NCBI RefSeq assembly: GCF_900111565.1
Contig: NZ_FOIK01000008.1
Location: forward strand, 62,001-126,000
Length of the DNA: 64,000 bases
Source of the DNA: Paenibacillus sp. NFR01
Lineage (GTDB): Bacteria > Bacillota > Bacilli > Paenibacillales > Paenibacillaceae
Direction of reading: 5' to 3'
This document shows, in pieces, positions 57,761 to 64,000 of the stretch. Numbering within the stretch: position 1 is the stretch's first letter; every line of letters starts with the position of its first letter. The translations under genes were made by a program, and so were the position numbers. The notes beneath the pieces were generated by a model that was given only the letters and a program-made list of their open reading frames with translations, searched no databases and was not told the DNA's origin.

Positions 57761-58846
57761 ATGAAAGGATCGCTCGGAGAGCTCGCCTCATCAAGGCAAA
57801 ACAATTTTGACTTTATCCGCTTTGCAGCCGCGTCGCTTGTCATATTCTCGCATGCCTATCCATTGTCGGGCAGAAACGATTTTGAACCGCTCCTCGTGCT
57901 TACCGGCGGCATCCAATCCCTGGGCGGCATAGCTGTCGCAATCTTCTTCATCATTAGCGGTTATTTAATTACGCAAAGCTATGACCGTTCAGCTCATTTA
58001 TTCAACTTCCTGGTGGCAAGAATACTGCGAATTCTCCCAGGCCTGATGTTCGTCCTGCTGCTTACCGTTTTTGTATTAGGCCCGCTAGTTACAGACCTGT
58101 CGTTAAACGATTACTTTTCAAATCCTGCAACCTTAGATTATTTGAAAAATATTATGCTGCATCCGATCCGGTTCTACTTGCCGGGCGTGTATGAGCACAA
58201 CGTTTACCAAGGGGCCGTCAACGGTTCGCTGTGGACACTGGAGTTTGAAGCCTTTTGTTATTTGATCGTAGCCTGTCTGGGGATGCTTCGCCTGTTGAAG
58301 AAGCCTTTCATTCTCTTGTTTTTCCTGTTTGTTTTGGCCGTTCCCCATATTCCGTTCATCATCAATCAATATTACTATACTTCGCTCATAAGCTTGGAGC
58401 TCGTTAAATACTTTGCCGCTGGAATGATGCTGTACGCCTTCCGCAACCATATTCCGCATAACAAATATTTAGCGTGGTTCTCAGGCCTTATGCTCCTGGT
58501 CGGATTGATCGACACCGCGCATTTTAAATTATTTGTCGCTATTTTCGGTGCGTATCTGGTGATGTATCTGGCCTTTAAGCCGACAAAGAGTCTGTACCAG
58601 TTCTCCAAACGCGGTGATTTTTCCTACGGTATTTATATCTATGCTTTTCCCATTCAGCAGCTGGTGGCCATGTGGTTTGGCGATTCAATTACGCCGGCCA
58701 AAAGCTTCGTGTTCAGCTATCCGCTCACGCTGATCTGTGCGTATATCTCATGGCATTTGATCGAGAAGCATGCTTTGAAACTAAAGAAGTTCAAATTTCC
58801 GGGTTTACTCGCCAAACAGGCAAATCGAACCGCAAAAGACCTTTAA
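57761..58846 (+). CDS. Acyltransferase 3 family membrane protein (OafA/YrhL type)
   Basis: 361 residues, about ten membrane helices. Starts NNFDFIRFAAASLVIFSHAYPL (with the catalytic-type histidine of R-F...SH), then GGIAVAIFFIISGYLI and LARILRILPGL. These are Acyl_transf_3 hallmarks. It transfers acyl groups to surface sugars or lipids; the target is unknown. AAGGTGG before the ATG. The gene is AT-richer than its neighbours, which could point to transfer. Confidence 0.9.
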   Translation: MKGSLGELASSRQNNFDFIRFAAASLVIFSHAYPLSGRNDFEPLLVLTGGIQSLGGIAVAIFFIISGYLITQSYDRSAHLFNFLVARILRILPGLMFVLLLTVFVLGPLVTDLSLNDYFSNPATLDYLKNIMLHPIRFYLPGVYEHNVYQGAVNGSLWTLEFEAFCYLIVACLGMLRLLKKPFILLFFLFVLAVPHIPFIINQYYYTSLISLELVKYFAAGMMLYAFRNHIPHNKYLAWFSGLMLLVGLIDTAHFKLFVAIFGAYLVMYLAFKPTKSLYQFSKRGDFSYGIYIYAFPIQQLVAMWFGDSITPAKSFVFSYPLTLICAYISWHLIEKHALKLKKFKFPGLLAKQANRTAKDL

Positions 58847-58853
58847 ACTTATC

Positions 58854-58899
58854 AAAAAGCCTTGATCTGCCGGTGTTTCCGGGCGAATCAAGGCTTTTT
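58854..58899. terminator. Bidirectional terminator
   Basis: AAAAAGCCTTGAT...ATCAAGGCTTTTT, with T-runs for both the acyltransferase (plus) and the chemoreceptor (minus) genes. Confidence 0.88.
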
Positions 58900-58908
58900 G
58901 TTGCAATC

Positions 58909-61092
58909 CTATACTTTGAATTTCGAGACAAGCAGGGTCAGATTGTTGGCAATGGAGGCCAGTTGCTGCGAGGATGCTGCAATGGCTTCAATGGCTGCCA
59001 GCTGCTCTTCCGCTGCCGCTGAGGTCGTTTCCGCCCCTTCTGCCGTCTGTTTCGACATTCCCGCCAGCTCCGTTACCGTTGCCGATACTTCCTGAGTGCT
59101 GGCCGACATCTGTTCCGCTACCGCCGAGATCCCTTGAATCTGGTCCACGATATGGGAGGTGGATCGTTCAATGTTGCCGAAGCTGAGCGTTGCTTCTTCA
59201 CTGATCCGCAGACCTTCGTTGACTTTGCTCCGGACTTCGCTGTTCATATACTTATCGGACTGCTCGATCAGCGACAGCATCCGTCCCAGGGTTTGGCCGA
59301 TTTCCAAGGCCGTCTGCTTCGTCTGGTCGGACAACTTCCGAACCTCTCCCGCCACTACGGCAAATCCGCGTCCGTGTTCCCCGGCTCTTGCCGCTTCTAT
59401 GGAAGCGTTCAGCGAGAGCAGATTGGTCTGGTTGGCGATGTCGGCGATCGCTTCGTTCATGGTGCCGGCATCTCCGGACAACCTGGAGAGCTCATCCATG
59501 AGCCCGCCCGCTTTGGCGACGGAGTCCAGAATCTGATCCATCTGCTGACGCACCCCGTGAATGGTCCGGCTGCCTTCGGCTACTTCCTGCTCTGTCTGGC
59601 TGGCAGCATCGACAATCACTCCCGCCGATTCGGCAATGGCCACTACGCCACGGGCCATTTCTTCCATCGAGCTCGCCGCTTCTCCCGAAGATTCCGCGCT
59701 GTTAATGGCGGCTTCAGCCGTCTCTTGGGTAGTCTCCGCCACATGTTTGACGGACTGGGCGGTCTGGTCGGTGCTTTCCCTGATGGCTTGGGAGAATTCA
59801 TTCAGCATGGAAGTCGTCTCATAAATCTCCGAAACCACCTTCTGAACGGATTCCGCCATCTGATTGAAATCCTGTGCCAGCTCACCGAATTCATCCTTCG
59901 TATGAAGATGGACTCTTGCCGATAAATCGCCTTCGCTAATTTTACGCACCCCTGTTCTGAGCTTCGTCAGAGAATTCAGGAATACCCGTAGAATAATGAA
60001 GATCAGAAGTCCGGAGAACAGTACGGCAATTCCCATGACCCACAAGCTTTTATAGTAAATCGGCCGGGCGGCGTCTGTATATTCGCCCGTTCCAATCATT
60101 CCGTACATTTTCCACCCGGTCATCGGCTCGGTACTGCTGTAAATCTCCAACTCCATAGCGCCGTATTGCACAACCTTTGAAGAGACAGGAATATCTCCTT
60201 CAGGGGTTGTTCCATCGGGTGGCGTCTGTCCTTGCTGCGGCTCGGCCGATGGCTGTGCCGCCGAAGCATCCGCCAATCCGGGCTTTCCGGCAGGTGCCTG
60301 TTCAGCCGACTCTCCGGATGCAGAGTCCGTCGAGGCGATGGCTGTAAATTCATCCCCAAGTTTCATTCCGTAGACATCAAAAATCATCGCCGATGCGGCC
60401 ACGATTTTGTTCGATTCATCCAGAATGATCAAGCTCCCGTTTTTCCCGATGGAAATGCCACGGAACGAATCCGCCAACCGGTCCAAATCAACATTTAAGG
60501 CGATGCTCCCTTTTCCGTCGGGCAGTGCTTTGGCAAGTGCGATGATCCATCTGCCCGTCTTGGCGTTCTGTATAGGCTCACCGATTTCGATTTTGGAGGT
60601 ATCGGCCATCGAATGTTGATACCATAACTGCTTCCGCGGATCATAATCCGTAGCTTCTTCCTTCGGAGAGCTGACGAACTCCCCCGCTGCATTGCCGACG
60701 ACCATGCTGCTGACTTCCGGATGTGAAGCGACAATCCGATCCAGGAAGGTTTGGGATTGCTCCGGGTTGGCCGCAGTATCGGAGGTGAACATTTGTGCAT
60801 ATTCGTCCAGGTTATTCATCACCGGCAGCATGTATTGCCCGATGTTCGTGCGGGTCAGCTCCATCGTGTTGATGCTGGACTCCCGGATTTGCGACCGGAC
60901 TTCGCTCTTTGCGCTTTGATAAGAAGCGAAAGCGATTACAGCACTGGGGATCAGGAGAACGGCAAGAAAGGAAAGAACCAGCTTGCCTCTCATCGTCTTC
61001 CCTTCCCGGGCCGTATGCTTGCTCCACCGCTTCAGCTTGTTTGTTACTTTCGAGTGCAATTTTTCATGGGATTCAGGGGAATTACCTTCCAT
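58909..61092 (-). CDS. Methyl-accepting chemotaxis protein with dCache-type sensor
   Basis: 727 residues. TM1 about 37-58; extracytoplasmic dCache-like sensor about 60-345 (IVASHPEVSSMVVGNAAGEF, DPRKQLWYQHSMA, GKNGSLIILDESNKIVA); TM2 about 350-371; HAMP about 372-430; signalling domain with the hairpin tip QTNLLSLNASIEAARAGEHGRGFAVVAGEVRKLSDQT. Residues about 255-305, inside the sensor, are a low-complexity insert rich in Pro, Gln, Ala and Glu. Start set by GTAGGAGG before MEGNSPES. A sigma-D-like promoter lies upstream. Ligand unknown. Confidence 0.92.
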   Translation of the reverse strand: MEGNSPESHEKLHSKVTNKLKRWSKHTAREGKTMRGKLVLSFLAVLLIPSAVIAFASYQSAKSEVRSQIRESSINTMELTRTNIGQYMLPVMNNLDEYAQMFTSDTAANPEQSQTFLDRIVASHPEVSSMVVGNAAGEFVSSPKEEATDYDPRKQLWYQHSMADTSKIEIGEPIQNAKTGRWIIALAKALPDGKGSIALNVDLDRLADSFRGISIGKNGSLIILDESNKIVAASAMIFDVYGMKLGDEFTAIASTDSASGESAEQAPAGKPGLADASAAQPSAEPQQGQTPPDGTTPEGDIPVSSKVVQYGAMELEIYSSTEPMTGWKMYGMIGTGEYTDAARPIYYKSLWVMGIAVLFSGLLIFIILRVFLNSLTKLRTGVRKISEGDLSARVHLHTKDEFGELAQDFNQMAESVQKVVSEIYETTSMLNEFSQAIRESTDQTAQSVKHVAETTQETAEAAINSAESSGEAASSMEEMARGVVAIAESAGVIVDAASQTEQEVAEGSRTIHGVRQQMDQILDSVAKAGGLMDELSRLSGDAGTMNEAIADIANQTNLLSLNASIEAARAGEHGRGFAVVAGEVRKLSDQTKQTALEIGQTLGRMLSLIEQSDKYMNSEVRSKVNEGLRISEEATLSFGNIERSTSHIVDQIQGISAVAEQMSASTQEVSATVTELAGMSKQTAEGAETTSAAAEEQLAAIEAIAASSQQLASIANNLTLLVSKFKV

Positions 61093-61127
61093 CTGGGAGC
61101 CTCCTACATAGATGTGTTTAATACTAT

Positions 61128-61154
61128 ATTTCGACATTATTCTCGCATTATTTA
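61128..61154 (-). promoter_or_regulatory. Candidate sigma-D (motility) promoter of the chemoreceptor
   Basis: Minus strand TAAA-N15-GTCGAAAT; the sigma-D consensus is TAAA-N15-GCCGATAT, so all of the -35 and 6 of 8 -10 positions match. It lies 36 bases before the ATG. A second GTCGAAATATA copy lies about 50 bases further upstream without a matching TAAA. Confidence 0.55.
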
Positions 61155-61221
61155 ACACATAACGTCATATAATTTTATATTTCGACAATATTCATGAATT
61201 TTCAACAAATTCTCAACATAC

Positions 61222-61251
61222 AAAAAACCGGCCATCGGGTGATGGCCGGTT
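61222..61251 (-). terminator. Terminator of the NatAB-type operon
   Basis: AACCGGCCATC-N4-GATGGCCGGTT stem followed on the minus strand by TTTTTTG. Confidence 0.92.
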
Positions 61252-61322
61252 AGTTTCGATGCCTTAAGGGCTCTGCAAATCGATCAGGTTCTCAAAATAT
61301 CTCCAAGCAGCAGGTTCATCTC

Positions 61323-62615
61323 TTAAATCTTGTACGCCTTCATCGCCTTGCGGATTTCCGCAATGCTAGGACGTTTGCCGTACATCAACACGCCGGTACG
61401 GTAAATCTTGGCCGACAGCCATCCCATGAAGAAGGTGGTTGCCAACAGCAGCACCAGCGAAATCGCGATCTCCCACCCGGCCACTTCACCGATGCCAATG
61501 CGCAGCAGCAGGCTAAGCGGCGAGGTGAACGGCACATAACTGGCGACTTTGATCAATAGCGTATCCGGTGCCGACATGCTGAAGAGCGGAATATAGAAGG
61601 CTACGAAGCCGAGCATCATCACCGGCATGGCTGCCTGGCCAAGGTCCTCGGTCCGGCTAACGATCGAACCGACAGCCGCATAGAGCAGCGCATAGAGGAA
61701 GAAGCCGAGAATATAGAGCAGCAGGCCGTAGAACAGCAGGCTGGTATCGAGCTGGGACAGATCCAGATCAAAATCCGTAAGGACACCCGAGTTATGCGGC
61801 AGCGTCAGGTTCACCGCAATCGTCGCCACAAAAAGCGCGATTTGCAGAATGCCGACCAGGAACACGCCGATCACTTTGCCGAACATCTGGGTCAGCGGAG
61901 CGGCGCTTGTAATGAGGATCTCCATGATCCGCGAGCTTTTCTCGGAAGTAATCTCCGCGGCAATCATATTGCCGGTCATCATGATGGACATGAAGAACAG
62001 CATCAGCGCCACGTAGACCGCCACATAATTAATGGTCGGCGCCGAAGTATCAGCCTCTTCCTGCCCTGTACTGTCTCCGCTTACGTTTAATTGTTTTGTA
62101 TCGATGGTAACCGGTCTGTACATTGCGGTGATCTGATCGGCACTGAGCTTGTCGCCGGCGATCAGCTGCGTGTTGACCTGCTGCAATGCGGTTTGCAGCA
62201 ACGTTTTAACATTGTCCTTCAGGTCGCCTTTGCTCGAATGATAAGTGACGGAGGCCAGGCCTTCCTGGCCGTCAGCGGCAAAGGTGAGGTACCCTTTTAC
62301 TTTTTCGTCATCCAAATCTTTCTTCAGCTGTGCATCTGTTTCGGAAGGATATACGGTGAACCCCAGCTTGGTCTCCTGATCCGCAGCAGGCGTATACGCT
62401 AGAAGCAGCTCCGCCGCGCGGTTGCCCGATTCCGTCACGATCCCGATCTGCACCTGGCCGCCGGTTTTATCCTCGCCCTGAAACTTATCGATGATATACG
62501 GAATGTTCATCCCGACGGAAATCAGAAGCACCAGAATCAGCGTCGTAATCAGGAAAGACTTCGTTCTCACTTTATTTTTGAAGGTAAAGCCAATAATCGT
62601 CCCCATCTTATTCAT
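61323..62615 (-). CDS. ABC-2 type permease (NatB/YhaP-like)
   Basis: 430 residues. N-terminal helix (SFLITTLILVLLISVGM), a large extracytoplasmic domain (about 35-190), then five or six helices (SIMMTGNMIAAEITSEKSSRIMEILITSAAPLTQMFGKVIGV is the ABC-2 core). It resembles NatB/YhaP sodium- or drug-efflux permeases. ATG at 62615 with TAGGTG six bases before; an in-frame GTG at 62624 is possible. It overlaps the ATPase gene end by 8 bases. Confidence 0.9.
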   Translation of the reverse strand: MNKMGTIIGFTFKNKVRTKSFLITTLILVLLISVGMNIPYIIDKFQGEDKTGGQVQIGIVTESGNRAAELLLAYTPAADQETKLGFTVYPSETDAQLKKDLDDEKVKGYLTFAADGQEGLASVTYHSSKGDLKDNVKTLLQTALQQVNTQLIAGDKLSADQITAMYRPVTIDTKQLNVSGDSTGQEEADTSAPTINYVAVYVALMLFFMSIMMTGNMIAAEITSEKSSRIMEILITSAAPLTQMFGKVIGVFLVGILQIALFVATIAVNLTLPHNSGVLTDFDLDLSQLDTSLLFYGLLLYILGFFLYALLYAAVGSIVSRTEDLGQAAMPVMMLGFVAFYIPLFSMSAPDTLLIKVASYVPFTSPLSLLLRIGIGEVAGWEIAISLVLLLATTFFMGWLSAKIYRTGVLMYGKRPSIAEIRKAMKAYKI

Positions 62616-63510
62616 GAGATTCACCTACCGCTCTGATAAAGATTTGGTTTAACGTCGGTTCCTTGATTTCAAAATGCTCGACCTCGCCCTGCGCGATTGC
62701 CGCATGCAGAATCCGCTGCGCCGCAGCGAGCTCGGAGATGCGGATCAGATAGCCGCGTTCCAGCCGCTCCACTCCGGTTACCCCTGCGATGGCATCCAGC
62801 CCCGCCACTTCGCCGCCGGTTTGCAGCAGCACCTCTTCGCGCGGGTAGCCTTTCTTGATCTCGCGGATATCGCCCTGCACCACGGTATTGGAACGGTCAA
62901 GAATCGTAATGTTGCGGCACAGCTCCTCGACGTGCTCCATGCGGTGCGTCGAGAACAGGATGCTGGTGCCCTGGTCGCGCAGCTCGCGGACCGTATCCTT
63001 CAACAGCTCGACGTTGACCGGATCCAGGCCGCTGAACGCTTCATCCAGAATGAGCAGCTTCGGCTTATGCACGACGGCAGCAATAAAACCCATTTTTTGC
63101 TGATTCCCTTTGGAGAGCTCTTCGATCTTCTTGTTGTAGTATTCGGGAACCTCGAAGCGGTCCAGCCAGTACCGCAGACTCGCGTCCGCCTCGCCGGCCG
63201 GCATGCCGCGCAGCCGGGCCAGGTAAGTGATCTGGTCGCTTACCTTGACCTTCGGATAAAGCCCCCGCTCTTCCGGCAGATAGCCCATGAGCTGCTGCAG
63301 CTCGCTGTTGTAAGGCTTGCCGCTATACAGAATCCGTCCGCCGTCGGGATAAATCAGGCCGAGCACCATGCGCATTGTCGTGGTTTTGCCGGCGCCGTTG
63401 GCGCCCAGCAGCCCGTAAATCTCGCCTTCCTGCACGTTCAGGGTAATGCCGTTTACAGCGGTTTTTTCACCGTACTGCTTGACTACCTGTTCCAGCTTCA
63501 AAGCTTCCAT
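62608..63510 (-). CDS. ABC transporter ATPase (NatA/YhaQ-like)
   Basis: 300 residues. Walker A GANGAGKTT, Q-loop YLPEERGLYPK, signature LSKGNQQKM, Walker B LLILDEAFSGLDPVN and H-loop STHRMEH. The signature LSKGNQQK and the C-terminal extension (about 220-300) are characteristic of NatA/YhaQ ATPases. GAGGGG before the ATG at 63510. It is coupled to the permease gene downstream. Confidence 0.93.
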   Translation of the reverse strand: MEALKLEQVVKQYGEKTAVNGITLNVQEGEIYGLLGANGAGKTTTMRMVLGLIYPDGGRILYSGKPYNSELQQLMGYLPEERGLYPKVKVSDQITYLARLRGMPAGEADASLRYWLDRFEVPEYYNKKIEELSKGNQQKMGFIAAVVHKPKLLILDEAFSGLDPVNVELLKDTVRELRDQGTSILFSTHRMEHVEELCRNITILDRSNTVVQGDIREIKKGYPREEVLLQTGGEVAGLDAIAGVTGVERLERGYLIRISELAAAQRILHAAIAQGEVEHFEIKEPTLNQIFIRAVGESHE

Positions 63511-63513
63511 TCC

Positions 63514-64000
63514 CTAGTCCCCTCTCTTCTGGTCCATCAGAATCGGTCCATGCCCTTTGGTCCACAAGCTTAGGATTTCATCCAACTCCAAGCTGCGGCT
63601 CTTGATTACTTTTACGCCCAAATCCTGCAGGCGTTTCTCCTTTTTATGAAAATCCTGGATAAGCAGCGATGCGGTATCCGCCGACTCCATGGCCACACGC
63701 TGCGCATCGGGGAATTCAGAGCGGAGCTCCTCCAGCTCCTCCGCGGATTCCGCGTTCACCCATATTTCGGTCCAGGTCCCGAACAAGCTGTCTTTCTCGG
63801 CCATGCCCAGCAGTTGCCCGCGGTGCATCAGCACGATGTAGTCCGCCAGCCGCCGCACTTCTTCGATGATATGCGAACTGATGATGATCGTCGTGCCCTC
63901 ACGCTCCATGTGCTCCTGCAGACGGGCGATCATCGCCTTCCAGGCGAACGGATCGAGGCCCGAGGAGGGTTCATCCAGCAGCAGCAGCCGGGGGTGCGGG
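63514..64000 (-). CDS. ABC transporter ATPase, C-terminal part (cut by window end)
   Basis: The last 161 codons or so of another ABC ATPase. Walker B LLLLDEPSSGLDP is at the window edge, followed by ISSHIIEEVRRLAD (H-loop) and the C-terminal extension. It ends 3 bases before the NatA-like gene, so it belongs to the same operon, which probably encodes more than one ATPase-permease set. Confidence 0.88.
   Translation of the reverse strand, partial: PHPRLLLLDEPSSGLDPFAWKAMIARLQEHMEREGTTIIISSHIIEEVRRLADYIVLMHRGQLLGMAEKDSLFGTWTEIWVNAESAEELEELRSEFPDAQRVAMESADTASLLIQDFHKKEKRLQDLGVKVIKSRSLELDEILSLWTKGHGPILMDQKRGD

Overview
The window looks like chromosome of a Paenibacillus-type endospore former (Bacillales). 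The evidence is a fairly high GC content, AGGAGG-type ribosome binding sites with many GTG and TTG starts, a spore-germinant receptor operon, S-layer-homology anchoring, a bacillithiol-type redox pair, YesM/YesN two-component control with LplB/LplC-type permeases, and a ydaO-type c-di-AMP riboswitch. I saw no rRNA, tRNA, CRISPR array or intact insertion sequence. All assignments come from reading the sequence; no database was searched.

Layout. 0-2.9 kb: a partial MFS transporter divergent from a MarR regulator, a GNAT acetyltransferase, a small unknown protein and a free-methionine-sulfoxide reductase. 2.9-7.8 kb: a glycogen operon glgC-glgD-glgP lacking glgA and glgB. 8.2-11.3 kb: an OmpR-type response regulator and histidine kinase, then a single-domain thioredoxin-reductase-like flavoprotein. 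11.3-12.4 kb: a gene-poor stretch of hairpin repeats and decayed sequence. 12.4-28.5 kb: a galactan locus on the minus strand, with an SLH-cohesin surface protein, a GH53 galactanase carrying its own cohesin and a dockerin, a GH42 beta-galactosidase, two paralogous binding proteins, one permease pair and a YesM/YesN system. Four promoters there share a direct repeat with the same spacing to the -10 box. 28.6-33.3 kb: membrane glycosyltransferases, DUF1697 and a kinase-like protein. 33.4-37.5 kb: gerA-gerC-small membrane protein-gerB. 37.6-45.6 kb: an ABC exporter pair, an alkyltransferase-like protein, DUF1361, a nitrilase, LipL and a CHAD protein. 45.6-46.4 kb: a second repeat cluster. 46.4-54 kb: a LacI-controlled alpha-glucobiose locus (binding protein, two permeases, GH65 phosphorylase). 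54-64 kb: an SDR, YtxJ and glutaredoxin, a riboswitch-controlled unknown gene, a sigma-region-4-like protein, an acyltransferase, a chemoreceptor and a NatAB-type ABC operon cut by the window end.

How it fits together. The galactan locus reads as a complete path: GH53 at the surface cuts beta-1,4-galactan, ABC importers take up galacto-oligosaccharides, and intracellular GH42 releases galactose. YesM/YesN would switch it on and CcpA may switch part of it off. The second sugar locus imports a disaccharide and splits it with phosphate. The most notable points are the possible miniature cohesin-dockerin system, the four-promoter regulon with an in-phase 21-bp direct repeat, and a c-di-AMP riboswitch in front of a small Rossmann-like protein of unknown function.
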